Counted from the first letter of the stretch, positions 34,787 to 45,167 are shown. The stretch: 55,958 nt of DNA from Saprospiraceae bacterium (GCA_020628855.1 JAHDEL010000017.1:1-55958); one strand, 5' to 3'. Numbers and translations are program-made. The notes: generated from the letters alone by a model not told the origin.

Positions 34787-36474
34787 TGAAGAGTAGAAGT
34801 CAAGCAATTGTAACAACCATAATACTTTCAGCGATACTCGTGTTGCTGAACTTGGTCATGGATCAAGTCAATCTATTTTTTGATTTGACAGAAGAGAAAA
34901 GGTTTAGTTTTTCAGAAAGCACAGATGAAGTTTTGGATTTAATTGAGGAGCCAATCTACATTAGGGTCTTACTGAAGGGCGAATTTCCAGCAGGTTTTGA
35001 AAGATTAGAAGAAGCCACAAATAATCTTCTTGCACAGTTTCAATCAAAAAACAGTAATGTTGAATACAAGTTTGAGAATCCATCTGAAGGTAAACCTGAT
35101 GAGATCAATGCAAGGTATCAGACATTGAGTGAGATGGGAATCTTTCCAACCAATCTTACGGTTTATGAAGAGACAGAGTCTTCTAAGCAACTTATCTTTC
35201 CATATGCCATTATCAACAAAGGGAAAAAGACAGGGGTGATTAACCTCTTGAAGTCCAATGAAATTGGTGAGACAGAAGATCAAACATTGAACAAGTCAAT
35301 CGCTCTCTTAGAGTATAAATTTACTGATCAACTCTATAAATTATCAAAATCAAATAAACCTAATGTCGTATTGATTGATGGAAGGGGAGAATTGCCTCCT
35401 CCTCAAACAGCGTCTATTGAAAACCAATTAGGTCAGTTATATGATTTTGGAAGAATTCATTTAGATTCTATTGTCCAATTGTCGCAAGAAATTGACTTAG
35501 TTATTGTAGCTAGGCCTACAGAAGCGTACTCGGACAGAGATAAGCTCATTTTGGATCAATACGTAATGAATGGTGGCAAAGTGATCTGGATCGTTGAAAA
35601 ATTCGAAGCCAATGTTTTTGCTATTGATAGCTTTGGAACCTATGTTCCCCGTGTGTGGGAACATAATTTGGATGACTTATTCTTTACCTATGGTGTCCGT
35701 TACAAATCGAATCTCGTACTTGACCTTCAATGTAGTAAGGTGCCACAAGTCGTAGGAGTTCAAGGAGGAAAACCACAAACATCCATGTTTCCTTGGTTTT
35801 ACCACCCGATTATTACCGGGAGTCCTAATCATCCTACCACAAATAATATAAGTCAAGTCAACCTCACCTTCCCTTCTGAGATAGAGTTATTGTCCAAGGA
35901 GAATTTGGTTCAAACCAAATTATTAACCACTTCGCCAAACAGTAGGTATCAAATTTATCCTATGGACCTTACATTTGATATTGTAAAACTGGGTGAAAAT
36001 CCTTCAAAATTTAACAAGGGTAAATTACCGGTGGCAGTAATGCAAAAAGGAGCATTTTCTTCACATTTTGTCAATAGATTATCTCAGCAACAAGAACAAA
36101 CCTTGGCAAGTCTAGGAATGCCATTCAAGAAGACTTCAGCACCTACTAAGCAAATATGGATTTCAGATGCTAATATCATAGCAAATCTCTACAATCCATC
36201 CAAAAATAGAATTAGTGCTGTTGGATATAACCAATGGGAGCAAAAGACATATGAAGGAAATGCAGAGTTTATTCTCAACTGTATTGACTTTATGGTTGAT
36301 AAAATTAATGTGATGGAAGCACGCAATAAAGATGTCAAGCTTAGATTATTAGATAGAGGTAAGGTAATTAAGCAAAAGTTGCGTTGGCAATTGATTAATA
36401 TGGTGTTGCCTCTGCTAGTTCTTGCATTGTTTGGTCTTGGGTACAACCTGTATAGAAAAAGAAAATTTACATAA
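34786..36474 (+). CDS. gldG: gliding-motility ABC transporter component GldG
   Basis: The 562-residue protein starts with a membrane helix (about 8-27) and continues as a large extracytoplasmic domain with the ABC-2 auxiliary/IFT52-like pattern: FDLTEEKRFSFSESTDEVL, FENPSEGKP, LVIVARPTEAYSDRDKLILDQYVMNGGKVIWI. It ends with one C-terminal helix (LVLALFGLGYNLY) and basic residues. This is the GldG layout. It precedes a DUF4340 gene, a frequent partner of GldG-type proteins. Confidence 0.92.
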   Translation: MKSRSQAIVTTIILSAILVLLNLVMDQVNLFFDLTEEKRFSFSESTDEVLDLIEEPIYIRVLLKGEFPAGFERLEEATNNLLAQFQSKNSNVEYKFENPSEGKPDEINARYQTLSEMGIFPTNLTVYEETESSKQLIFPYAIINKGKKTGVINLLKSNEIGETEDQTLNKSIALLEYKFTDQLYKLSKSNKPNVVLIDGRGELPPPQTASIENQLGQLYDFGRIHLDSIVQLSQEIDLVIVARPTEAYSDRDKLILDQYVMNGGKVIWIVEKFEANVFAIDSFGTYVPRVWEHNLDDLFFTYGVRYKSNLVLDLQCSKVPQVVGVQGGKPQTSMFPWFYHPIITGSPNHPTTNNISQVNLTFPSEIELLSKENLVQTKLLTTSPNSRYQIYPMDLTFDIVKLGENPSKFNKGKLPVAVMQKGAFSSHFVNRLSQQQEQTLASLGMPFKKTSAPTKQIWISDANIIANLYNPSKNRISAVGYNQWEQKTYEGNAEFILNCIDFMVDKINVMEARNKDVKLRLLDRGKVIKQKLRWQLINMVLPLLVLALFGLGYNLYRKRKFT

Positions 36475-36515
36475 TTATAGATGTACAGGTCGATTGACTT
36501 GTTAAGAAAACGAAG

Positions 36516-37514
36516 ATGAGACAAACGCTTGCATTATTGGTAGTAGCCTTAGTATTGACAGGGGCATATTTTATGCTCAATAAAGAGTCATCAAATACTG
36601 TGCTTGATGAAAGAGCTATAGCTTATGAGAATTTTGATGATATTTCAAAAATTTGGATTCGTGAACGCTCGCAGAATGGCTACTTCTTATCAAGAAAAGG
36701 TGGGAAGTGGTATTATCAAGATACTGTTCAATTGGACCCTAATATCATGTCAAACCTGGAAAGAGCAATTACATTGCCTACTATCAAATACATTCCTACT
36801 GGTGACGAAGCAGAACGACATGTAAAAGCATTAAATCAGATAGGAATAGAGGTTAGACTTTATGGCGAAGACAACGAACTTCTGCGCGATTATTGGGTGG
36901 GAGGTAATACCAACTCAGAAGATGGTACCGCATATCTTGTGAGAGGAGCAAGTCAACCCTATATTATGGAGCTGCCATTCGTTACAGGTACATTGAGAGG
37001 ATTTTTCATAAATAAAGTCCATTCGATAAAAGATAAAAAAGTCTTAGGTCTTTCTGCTGAAGATATTGAGTCAGTCACTGTCAACTATCCAAAAGATTCA
37101 GATGCTGGGTTCAAACTTAAGTCCAACAATGGGGAGTATCAAATTCTTCCGCTGAATCCAAGGAGTAGTGACGAAACAAGAACAATAAATGCGAAAGCAA
37201 TAGAAAACTACTTTCTCAGCTTCAGGGCATTATATTGTGAATCTCATGAGAATGATAATCCTCACAAGCTTAAGATTACTAAGAAGGTGCCATTCTGTAT
37301 TTATGATATCAATCTAGCCAACGGAGGCAAGAAACAATTTAAATTCTGGCCACTGAATGATTATCTAGACCTAGAAACAAATACCAAAACACTTGAACAA
37401 CTTAAATTAGTTGAGAGGTTTTTTGTTCAAGATGAGAATGGAGACTTTTATATTGTACAGCTCAGGCTTTTCAAAGGTCTCATGGTCTCCTATGAATTTT
37501 TCTTTCTGAGGTAG
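36516..37514 (+). CDS. DUF4340 protein, GldG-associated
   Basis: A single N-terminal membrane helix (residues 5-20) precedes an extracytoplasmic region with repeats of the DUF4340 type: ISKIWIRERSQNGYFLSRKGGKWYY and further on VTVNYPKDSDAGFKLKSNNGEYQI. It lies 41 bases after gldG, consistent with the common ABC-2 / GldG / DUF4340 arrangement, so it probably belongs to the same transporter complex. The exact role is unknown. Confidence 0.85.
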   Translation: MRQTLALLVVALVLTGAYFMLNKESSNTVLDERAIAYENFDDISKIWIRERSQNGYFLSRKGGKWYYQDTVQLDPNIMSNLERAITLPTIKYIPTGDEAERHVKALNQIGIEVRLYGEDNELLRDYWVGGNTNSEDGTAYLVRGASQPYIMELPFVTGTLRGFFINKVHSIKDKKVLGLSAEDIESVTVNYPKDSDAGFKLKSNNGEYQILPLNPRSSDETRTINAKAIENYFLSFRALYCESHENDNPHKLKITKKVPFCIYDINLANGGKKQFKFWPLNDYLDLETNTKTLEQLKLVERFFVQDENGDFYIVQLRLFKGLMVSYEFFFLR

Positions 37515-37558
37515 TATTTCTACTAAATGCCTTGTGATATTTCCTTACATTTACTGTG

Positions 37559-38761
37559 ATGAAAAGAGGACTCTTTTTCGGATTGTTTTGCTTATTGCTC
37601 ACCGGATTTGCTTCGCCAGATTGGGGCTTTTACGGGCATAGGAAGATCAATCGAATGGCAGTATTCACTTTGCCACCAGAAATGATAGGTTTTTTCAAAA
37701 AACATATTGAGTATATCACTCAGCATTCTGTAGATCCAGACAAAAGGAGATATGCTACTAAGTTTGAAGCTGTAAGGCATTATATTGATATAGATCATTG
37801 GGATGTTGCTCCGTTCGAAAAAGTACCAAGGCTATGGCACGATGCTTTTTTATCTTATGCAGAGTTTCTTTCTATTTCTGAGACAAGAGACACCACCAGT
37901 TATGTGTTGCCATGTCACTTTCTTGAAGGTGAGTATTCGACCTTGCCGATCAGTTGTGATTCTTCTTACGCTCTGTATTATGATTTAATTCAATCTAAAT
38001 ATTATGATGATGAGATATTGATTGATGCCAGCTCATTACAAGCATTTTCAGAAGAGTCAATACAGTTTGCATCTAATAATATTGTAGTTGTAGATCACTT
38101 TAGTGAGTATGGAGTATTACCATATCATCTGAGCCAATATTATGACAAATTAGTAAAAGCTTTTGTAGGTAGAGAAACAAAGGCAATCTTAAGACTTTGC
38201 GCAGAAATGGGACATTATATTGGTGATGCACATGTGCCACTGCACACTACAGAGAATTACAATGGTCAACTTACAGATCAAGTTGGCATTCATGGGTTTT
38301 GGGAAAGTAGACTACCTGAGCTCTTTGCTGATGATGATTATGATTTTTTTGTTGGTAGGGCAGAATATGTTGAAGAGGTTAAGCCATATTTTTGGGATGT
38401 TGTACTGGCTTCCCATAGCCACTTAGATGAGGTTTTAGCAGTTGAGAAAGAGTTGAGCCAATCGTACCCACAAGATCAACAATATTGTTTTGAAGAACGA
38501 CTTGAAGTTACTATCCAAACTCAGTGTACGGATTATGCAGCAGCATATCATGGTCAACTCGATGGAATGGTTGAGTTAAGAATGAGGGATGCAATATTAT
38601 CTATTGGAAGTATTTGGTATTCTGCATGGATTGATGCTGGACAACCAGATTTGAATAATCTCGATTCTCCTCTATGGACTGAGAGTAAAGAAGAGAATGA
38701 TGAATTAGAGAAGCAATATAAGGGAGGATCTATTCTGGGAAGAAATCATGACAATGAGTAA
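37559..38761 (+). CDS. zinc-dependent phospholipase C / S1-P1-nuclease-like protein
   Basis: The 400-residue product has a signal peptide (residues 1-19) and motifs of the zinc-dependent phospholipase C family: WGFYGHRKINRMAVF (N-terminal Trp and His ligands), HYIDIDHWD and EMGHYIGDAHVPLHTTENYNGQ, which supplies clustered His and Asp ligands. The three-zinc site seems complete, so it may be an active phosphodiesterase acting on lipids or nucleic acids. The ATG is at 37559; a GTG lies just before it. It overlaps the DUF368 start. Confidence 0.82.
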   Translation: MKRGLFFGLFCLLLTGFASPDWGFYGHRKINRMAVFTLPPEMIGFFKKHIEYITQHSVDPDKRRYATKFEAVRHYIDIDHWDVAPFEKVPRLWHDAFLSYAEFLSISETRDTTSYVLPCHFLEGEYSTLPISCDSSYALYYDLIQSKYYDDEILIDASSLQAFSEESIQFASNNIVVVDHFSEYGVLPYHLSQYYDKLVKAFVGRETKAILRLCAEMGHYIGDAHVPLHTTENYNGQLTDQVGIHGFWESRLPELFADDDYDFFVGRAEYVEEVKPYFWDVVLASHSHLDEVLAVEKELSQSYPQDQQYCFEERLEVTIQTQCTDYAAAYHGQLDGMVELRMRDAILSIGSIWYSAWIDAGQPDLNNLDSPLWTESKEENDELEKQYKGGSILGRNHDNE

Positions 38762-39737
38762 AAAACCAAATTACGGCCTAATCTGGAGAGGTGCCCTTAT
38801 GGGGATCGCAGAAGTTATACCAGGAGTATCTGGTGGAACTATAGCATTTATTACTGGTATCTATGAAAGATTGTTGAATGCTATTAAGTCTTTCGATTTA
38901 GACTTACTAAAATTGATTTTCAAAGGCAGATTCAAAGCAGCGGCATCAAAGATCGATATCTCATTCTTAATGTTTCTCCTTCTAGGTATGCTTGCTGGTG
39001 TTGTCTTTGGAATTTTTGTTGTCACTTATTTCCTAGAACATTACCCAGAAGTTCTTTGGGCGCTCTTTTTTGGATGTATATTGGCATCAATACCTTACAT
39101 CTTCTCACAGATATCGAGAGTCAGTACCAAAGAGTTACTGTGTTTTATAGCTGCTGCACTATTGGCTGGATTTATATGTATCCAAAAACCTATCCTAGGG
39201 TCTGAAAGTCCAATGTATATCATACTTGCAGGTGCTATAGCAATATCTGCACTGATGCTTCCAGGTGTGTCAGGGAGTTTTATGTTGGTTCTGTTAGGTC
39301 TTTATACTACTATTATACCCAGTTTGAAATTATTTCTGACAACATTAGATTTTTCTCATTTTGCTATTGTAGCTTATTTTGGGATTGGGTGTGTAATCGG
39401 CTTGCTGCTCTTTAGTAGGTTGTTAAGCTACGTATACTCTCATTATAGAGATACAACTTTAGCAATATTATCCGGTTTTATGCTGGGCTCAATAGTAAAA
39501 GTGTGGCCTTGGAGGGTGCCTTATGAGGTCCTGGATAAAGTTGGAGGAACAATCAGAGATATTGAGACAAGCGAATTGAATAGGGCAATCTTCCATAGTG
39601 ATACATTAAAAATAGCTGCGGAAAAACTTGTGCTACCTCATCAATACTTCACAGATCCATATACACTTTTCAGTATTTTGTCCATGATAGTAGGTGCCGG
39701 CTCAGTGCTTTTGTTGTGGAAGTTCCAAGAAAGCTAA
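38754..39737 (+). CDS. DUF368 membrane protein
   Basis: The DUF368 signature MGIAEVIPGVSGGTIAFITGIYERLL begins the protein, and a second copy of the same motif (ISALMLPGVSGSFMLVLLGLY) occurs in the middle, with eight to ten membrane helices in total. DUF368 proteins resemble DedA/UppP-like carriers and some have been implicated in moving the undecaprenyl carrier lipid across the membrane; that role is recalled, not shown here. I start at the second ATG; one at 38748 is also possible. The context with uppP and the envelope genes fits. Confidence 0.88.
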   Translation: MSKKPNYGLIWRGALMGIAEVIPGVSGGTIAFITGIYERLLNAIKSFDLDLLKLIFKGRFKAAASKIDISFLMFLLLGMLAGVVFGIFVVTYFLEHYPEVLWALFFGCILASIPYIFSQISRVSTKELLCFIAAALLAGFICIQKPILGSESPMYIILAGAIAISALMLPGVSGSFMLVLLGLYTTIIPSLKLFLTTLDFSHFAIVAYFGIGCVIGLLLFSRLLSYVYSHYRDTTLAILSGFMLGSIVKVWPWRVPYEVLDKVGGTIRDIETSELNRAIFHSDTLKIAAEKLVLPHQYFTDPYTLFSILSMIVGAGSVLLLWKFQES

Positions 39738-39848
39738 ATTTATTAAGTCAGGTGTTATTATATATAAAAAAATAATTATATATTTACGTCGTAAAACCAG
39801 AGAGATTGATATTAGAATGATTTTGAATATGAAAATCAATTTAGTATC

Positions 39849-41996
39849 ATGTTATATACAACTAGACGATTACTGATAGCTTGCGCACTAATACTTCCTT
39901 TTTTAGCAAGTGGTCAGAGATACTTCCAAAAAGCCGAGAAGCAGTTTGAATTAAAGGCTTATGATCTTGCTGTTGCAAATTATAAGTTGGCTTTAGAAAA
40001 CAAAGAAGACTGCACAAATTGTGTTTACAAGATTGGTGAATCTTACAGACTACAGAATAAGAGTCTTGAGGCAGCTATTTGGTATAGAAAAATAGCAGAT
40101 CAAGATAATCTTCCATCTGACTTCCATGTCAACTATGGTTTGGTAATGAAGAAAATGGGTCAGTTTGATAAGGCTCAAGATCACTTTGTTAAGCATCAAT
40201 TAGTTGACCCTCTCATCGGTCAGCATTATGCACTGTCTTGCGACTTTGCTAAAATGGAGTTAGGTCAGCCTCACAAGTATGAGCTTGCCTTGTACAAGGG
40301 GTCAAGTAGAGACTCAGATTATGGTTCTGTCTTTCACAAAGATAAAGTAGTCTTTTCCTCGTTTAGAAAAGATATGCTCAGAGAGCTAGCCAAAAATGAA
40401 GGTTCTTCTTTAAATCCTCTTGGTCCTCAACTATTTACAGCAAGTACTGGAACAGAAGCTAGTCTAGATAATTTGAATTTTCTAAGATCAGATGCTGATG
40501 AAACATTTGATGTAACTAATGTCTCTTATGCTTCTACTGGAAAGTTTTGTGCATTTACTAAGAGTAATTATGCAAGAACTGGAATGGAGATTATTGGAGA
40601 TGATGACGATATGCATATCTATTTTGCAAAAGTTGACCAAGAAGGTAATTTTTACGAAGAGATTCCTTTTGACTATAACGAAGTAGGATATGCAACAGGA
40701 TTTCCTTCTTTGAGTTTTGATGGAAAAGCACTTTACTTTTCTTCGAATCGTCCTGGGGGTTCTGGAGGTTATGATTTATATGTCAGTTATTTTAAAAATG
40801 GGGAATGGTCTTATCCTGAGAATCTTGGTGGCGAGATTAATACTACAGGTAATGAGATTACACCTTTCTTACATAATAGTTCACTGTATTTTGCCTCAGA
40901 TTATCATCACGGTATAGGTGGTTTTGATATTTTCGAGTCGACTGTAGAAGCAGGAGCATGGTCTATACCATCGAATACAGGGAATGGTGTGAATTCTCCA
41001 GAGGATGACTTCTATCCTTCAATTCAACCTGGTACAGATATTATGTACTTCACATCTAATAGAATCGGAGGTAGAGGTAACCATGATATATACATAGGAA
41101 TTCCGATACAGCAAGAAGAAATTATCGCATCTGTTCCTCAGCCAGAGCCAGTGCCAACTCCAGTAACATTAGATGTAGAAAATGAAACACCTAAAGCAAC
41201 TGTAGTTGCGCATACTGAAGTAGAAGAAGTAACAACTGAAGAAGAGGTATTGACTGTCGAGAGTCCAGTTGTGGAGACAACAACAGAAACAACTACTAAA
41301 ACTGAGGTAGAGAGTGCTCCAGTGGTAACAAATACACCACCTGCAGCTGTAAATTTGGATGAGTTAGAAAGAAAGGCAAGTGTTGGAACAGTTTCTCTTT
41401 CTGATGCAAAGAAAGTTTCTTATGGGGAAGTAGTCAATACTTCAGGTAAGGTCTATTTCATTCAACTTGCTGCTCTATATCATAGTAGTGGTAATATAAT
41501 GCCTTATAAGAACTTGATAAATTATGGAAGCATCTACAAGCTTAGAAGATCTAATGTTACGAAAATTAAATTGGGTTACTTCTTTGATGAATATGAAGCA
41601 AATCGCGTGTTATCTGATGTGAAGAATCAAGGTTTTGGTGATGCATTTATCACTCAGGATCCACTTGATGGTGGAGATATGGAGCTTGTCATTTCTAAGG
41701 ATGACAATAGTGTCAACTTTAGCGAAGAATTTCAAAGTGGATACACTTCAGGTACACAGTACAAAGTTAGATTAGCTGCATATGAAGATGCAGTTTGGTT
41801 TGAGGTTAATAAAGTAAAAGACCTTGGAGTAATTGAGCAGTGGAGTAAGAAGGATTGGACAATTTTTGTCTTGAGTGGTTACAGAAATTTTGAGGAGGCA
41901 GAGTCAGCGAGAATTAGTGCAGCAAATAGAGGTTTTGCTGATGCAGAGGTAGTTGTGGACAGAAATGGAGTTCTAGAAACGATAAAAGCTCATTAA
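39849..41996 (+). CDS. PorE-like TPR and PD40-repeat protein with two SPOR-like C-terminal repeats
   Basis: The 715-residue protein has a signal peptide (residues 1-22), TPR-like helices (about 24-130) and a PD40/WD40-type propeller (about 155-415, with FPSLSFDGKALYFSSNRPGGSGGYDLYVS and two further GGFDIFE/GNHDIYIG units). A Thr/Glu/Val-rich linker (about 420-500) follows. It ends in two SPOR-like modules: VYFIQLAALYHSSGNIMPYK (about 534-605) and YKVRLAAYEDAVWFEVNKV (about 638-712). TPR-PD40 proteins such as PorE/SprE sit in the T9SS or gliding machinery, but those usually end in an OmpA domain. The SPOR end suggests peptidoglycan binding by another fold. Confidence 0.85.
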   Translation: MLYTTRRLLIACALILPFLASGQRYFQKAEKQFELKAYDLAVANYKLALENKEDCTNCVYKIGESYRLQNKSLEAAIWYRKIADQDNLPSDFHVNYGLVMKKMGQFDKAQDHFVKHQLVDPLIGQHYALSCDFAKMELGQPHKYELALYKGSSRDSDYGSVFHKDKVVFSSFRKDMLRELAKNEGSSLNPLGPQLFTASTGTEASLDNLNFLRSDADETFDVTNVSYASTGKFCAFTKSNYARTGMEIIGDDDDMHIYFAKVDQEGNFYEEIPFDYNEVGYATGFPSLSFDGKALYFSSNRPGGSGGYDLYVSYFKNGEWSYPENLGGEINTTGNEITPFLHNSSLYFASDYHHGIGGFDIFESTVEAGAWSIPSNTGNGVNSPEDDFYPSIQPGTDIMYFTSNRIGGRGNHDIYIGIPIQQEEIIASVPQPEPVPTPVTLDVENETPKATVVAHTEVEEVTTEEEVLTVESPVVETTTETTTKTEVESAPVVTNTPPAAVNLDELERKASVGTVSLSDAKKVSYGEVVNTSGKVYFIQLAALYHSSGNIMPYKNLINYGSIYKLRRSNVTKIKLGYFFDEYEANRVLSDVKNQGFGDAFITQDPLDGGDMELVISKDDNSVNFSEEFQSGYTSGTQYKVRLAAYEDAVWFEVNKVKDLGVIEQWSKKDWTIFVLSGYRNFEEAESARISAANRGFADAEVVVDRNGVLETIKAH

Positions 41997-42050
41997 GAAT
42001 AAGAAAGAAATCTTTTATTATAAGTATTTAGTTTATCGTCTATTGATTTT

Positions 42051-42081
42051 GGTCGGTCATGAAATATGGCCGACTTTTTTT
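42051..42081 (+). terminator. hairpin terminator
   Basis: GTCGGTCAT / ATGGCCGAC (one T-G wobble) around GAAAT, followed by seven Ts, lies about 55 bases beyond the stop of the preceding gene and before lysS. Confidence 0.85.
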
Positions 42082-42131
42082 ATATGTAATTGCCGAGTTT
42101 TTTGAAACTTTGCATCAACAAAAGGAAAGTA

Positions 42132-43646
42132 ATGACAAGAAAACTTAGTGAGCAGGAATTAGTTAGAAGGGAAAATCTACAAAAGATCAGAGATCTAGGG
42201 ATTAATCCTTATCCAAGTGAATTATTTGATGTCAATGCTTTGGCAAGTACCATTCGATCGAATTTTACTGAGGGGTCAGAATCATATCAGAATGTCAAGC
42301 TTTCAGGTCGTTTGATGAGTAAGAGGATCATGGGCAAAGCGTCTTTTGCAGAATTACAAGATAGTTCTGGAAGGATTCAGTTGTATGTCAGTAGAGACGA
42401 TATCTGTCCAGGAGAGAATAAAGATCTTTATAATCAGATATTTAAGAAATTGCTTGATTTGGGAGACTTTATTGGAGTAGAGGGATTTGCATTTTTTACA
42501 CAGAAGGGAGAACTTTCCATACATGTTAAAGCACTAAGAGTCTTATCTAAATCACTCAAGCCACTTCCTGTAGTAAAAACAGATGCAGACGGAAATACAT
42601 TCGATGCTGTATCAGATGCAGAACTGAGATATCGTCAACGTTACGTGGATCTTGTTGTAAATCCTGAGGTTCGAGATGTATTCAGGCAACGTACTCAGAT
42701 GTATTCGACAATGAGGGACTATCTAAATGCGAAAGGATATTTGGAAGTAGAGACACCGATCCTGCAACCACTTTATGGTGGTGCTGCAGCAAGACCATTT
42801 AAGACCCATCATAATACCTTAGACATGACACTCTATCTAAGGATTGCAAATGAGCTGTATTTGAAGAGATTAATAGTTGGTGGATTTGACGGAGTCTATG
42901 AGTTCTCTAAGGATTTTAGGAATGAAGGCATGAGTAGATTTCATAATCCTGAATTTACTCAAATAGAGTTATATGTGGCTTACAAGGATTATGAATGGAT
43001 GATGAACCTTGTTGAAGAGATGGTTGAAAAGGTAGCATTGGATATTCATGGTAAAACAGATATTCAAGTTGGAGAGAATGTGATTGACTTCAAAAGACCT
43101 TGGAAGAGATATACAATGTATGAAGCAATTGAGCATTTTACAGGTAAGGACATTAGTGGTCTTGATGAAGATGGAGTCAGAGCTGTCGCAAAAGAACTCC
43201 ATGTGTCAGTCGATCAAAGTATGGGTCGTGGTAAATTAATCGATGAAATCTTTGGTGAACATTGTGAAGCCAAATTAATCCAACCAACATTTATCACTGA
43301 CTATCCAATAGAAATGTCTCCTTTGGCTAAGAAACATCGTGATAAGGAAGGGCTAGTAGAGCGTTTTGAAGCAATATGTAATGGTAAAGAGATATGTAAT
43401 GCTTTCTCGGAGCTTAATGATCCTATAGACCAACGAGAAAGATTCGAAGCTCAGCTGGAATTGGGTAGGAGAGGTGATGAAGAAGCGATGATGTTAGATG
43501 AAGATTTTTTAAGAGCATTAGAATACGGAATGCCACCAACAGCTGGTTTGGGAATAGGCATGGATAGGTTGGCTATGATAATGACCAATAGTGAATCAAT
43601 CCAAGATGTACTCTTTTTTCCCCAAATGAAAGCTGAGACAAAGTAA
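42132..43646 (+). CDS. lysS: lysyl-tRNA synthetase, class II
   Basis: Starting at [16 protein letters not shown], the 504-residue protein has an OB-fold anticodon-binding domain (about 55-150) and the class II catalytic core. Motif 1 is near [21 protein letters not shown], motif 2 [18 protein letters not shown], and motif 3 [12 protein letters not shown]. Length is normal for bacterial LysRS. The frame is open 14 codons upstream, but that part is not conserved-like. It has its own promoter region after a terminator. Confidence 0.97.
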   Translation: MTRKLSEQELVRRENLQKIRDLGINPYPSELFDVNALASTIRSNFTEGSESYQNVKLSGRLMSKRIMGKASFAELQDSSGRIQLYVSRDDICPGENKDLYNQIFKKLLDLGDFIGVEGFAFFTQKGELSIHVKALRVLSKSLKPLPVVKTDADGNTFDAVSDAELRYRQRYVDLVVNPEVRDVFRQRTQMYSTMRDYLNAKGYLEVETPILQPLYGGAAARPFKTHHNTLDMTLYLRIANELYLKRLIVGGFDGVYEFSKDFRNEGMSRFHNPEFTQIELYVAYKDYEWMMNLVEEMVEKVALDIHGKTDIQVGENVIDFKRPWKRYTMYEAIEHFTGKDISGLDEDGVRAVAKELHVSVDQSMGRGKLIDEIFGEHCEAKLIQPTFITDYPIEMSPLAKKHRDKEGLVERFEAICNGKEICNAFSELNDPIDQRERFEAQLELGRRGDEEAMMLDEDFLRALEYGMPPTAGLGIGMDRLAMIMTNSESIQDVLFFPQMKAETK

Positions 43647-43649
43647 TAC

Positions 43650-44135
43650 ATGGCCATCTTGATTAGACAGATAGAAGCAAAAGATAATCCCAGAATTGCT
43701 GAGATTATTAAGTCTGTTATGATCAGTTTTGATTGTGTAGGGGAGGGATATTCTATAGAAGATGCAGAGGTCAATAATATGTTTGATGCTTATGCAAATG
43801 CGAAAAGTAAGTACTATGTTATTTCACTCAATGACAAAATAGAAGGAGGTGCTGGCATAGGACCTTTACTCGGTGGGGAAGACACAACTTGCGAATTAAA
43901 GAAAATGTACTTTACTCCCGAACTCAGGGGTAGAGGGATAGGAAAGAAGATACTGACAATGTTATTGGCAGACGCTAAGGATCTTGGCTATTCGGATGTC
44001 TATCTAGAGACAGTAGAACGCATGGAGACTGCAAACCATCTCTATAAATCATTTGGCTTTCAGAAGCTGTGTTCTCATGAAGGATGCACAGGTCATTCTG
44101 GTTGTGATAGTTATTATAAACTGCACTTAGAATGA
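43650..44135 (+). CDS. GNAT-family N-acetyltransferase
   Basis: The 161-residue protein has the GNAT fold's acetyl-CoA-binding signature [15 protein letters not shown], preceded by [26 protein letters not shown] and followed by [22 protein letters not shown], the usual strand-helix order. A Cys-rich tail ([16 protein letters not shown]) is unusual and may bind metal. Substrate unknown. It begins 3 bases after lysS and overlaps the next glycosyltransferase by 4 bases. Confidence 0.88.
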   Translation: MAILIRQIEAKDNPRIAEIIKSVMISFDCVGEGYSIEDAEVNNMFDAYANAKSKYYVISLNDKIEGGAGIGPLLGGEDTTCELKKMYFTPELRGRGIGKKILTMLLADAKDLGYSDVYLETVERMETANHLYKSFGFQKLCSHEGCTGHSGCDSYYKLHLE

Positions 44136-44854
44136 TTACTTCACTTTCCATAATTATTCCTGCCTATAATGAAGGTCCTACAATACATCAGATTCTTGAT
44201 AAGGTCTTAGATGTACACTTAATCTCTAATATCAAGAAAGAAATCATCATAGTGGATGATGCTTCAACGGATAATACTCACGAAGTCATCAATGACTATA
44301 TTAAAGCGAATGTTAATTCTAACATTACACTCTACCGCCATAAGAAGAATGCAGGAAAGGGAGCAGCTTTGCACACTGGTATTGCTAACGCAACCGGAGA
44401 TTATGTGATAATTCAAGATGCTGATCTTGAGTATGATCCGGATGAATATAATGACTTGCTCAAGCCAATCATAAAAGGAGATGCGGATGTAGTGTATGGA
44501 TCAAGATTTATGGGCAGTAACCCACACAGAATTCTCTTTTTTTGGCATACAATCGGTAATAAATTTCTTACCACATTTAGCAATGCGGTAACCAATCTGA
44601 ATCTGACAGATATGGAGACGTGCTACAAAATGTTCAGAAGGGAGATAATTCAATCACTCGATCTTAAAGAAAAAAGGTTCGGTTTTGAACCAGAAGTTAC
44701 TGCCAAGCTATCTAGAGTTCCGAATATTAAGATATATGAAGTTGGGATATCTTATTACGGCAGAACTTATGAAGAGGGTAAAAAAATCGGATGGAGAGAT
44801 GGATTTAGGGCGATATACTGTATTCTTAAATATGGATTGCTCAGAATACGATGA
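44132..44854 (+). CDS. family-2 glycosyltransferase, DPM1/polyprenyl-phosphate type
   Basis: The 240-residue protein has the GT-A layout of dolichol-phosphate-mannose-synthase-like enzymes: [35 protein letters not shown], the metal-binding [17 protein letters not shown] and a [10 protein letters not shown] motif. It lacks C-terminal membrane helices. It probably loads a sugar onto a polyprenyl phosphate. It sits in an overlapping run lysS - GNAT - this gene. Confidence 0.9.
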   Translation: MITSLSIIIPAYNEGPTIHQILDKVLDVHLISNIKKEIIIVDDASTDNTHEVINDYIKANVNSNITLYRHKKNAGKGAALHTGIANATGDYVIIQDADLEYDPDEYNDLLKPIIKGDADVVYGSRFMGSNPHRILFFWHTIGNKFLTTFSNAVTNLNLTDMETCYKMFRREIIQSLDLKEKRFGFEPEVTAKLSRVPNIKIYEVGISYYGRTYEEGKKIGWRDGFRAIYCILKYGLLRIR

Positions 44855-44884
44855 ACAATTTAGGATTGTCAGTGTACAATTGAT

Positions 44885-45166
44885 GTGGAATCTCAATTTA
44901 CAGATAGAGAGCTAGATCGTATTATCGAGATGGCTTGGGAAGATCGAACTCCCTTTGCAGCAATCAAGTATCAATTTGCTCTTAGCGAGAATGAGGTCAT
45001 TGCTTTGATGAGGCGTAATCTGAAAGAGAAAAGCTTTAGAAGATGGAGAAAGCGAGTCAATAGTGGAGTAAGTCAGAAACATCTTGCAAAACGTTCTTCT
45101 GAAGTATCCAGATTTAAATGTTCAAGACAGAGACATATTTCAGGCAATAAAATATCAAAAAGATAA
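44885..45166 (+). CDS. TIGR03643/DUF2805-family small protein
   Basis: The 93-residue protein starts ESQFTDRELDRIIEMAWEDRTPFAAIKYQFALSE and contains SFRRWRKRVN, the exact layout of this small family, whose middle looks like a helix-turn-helix. The start is GTG; no ATG is in a sensible place. After the usual SQKHLAKR end the frame runs on for 24 basic residues, a longer tail than expected. The function is unknown; a DNA- or RNA-binding role is inferred. It converges with a PsbP-like gene one base further. Confidence 0.85.
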   Translation: MESQFTDRELDRIIEMAWEDRTPFAAIKYQFALSENEVIALMRRNLKEKSFRRWRKRVNSGVSQKHLAKRSSEVSRFKCSRQRHISGNKISKR

Positions 45167-45167
45167 A

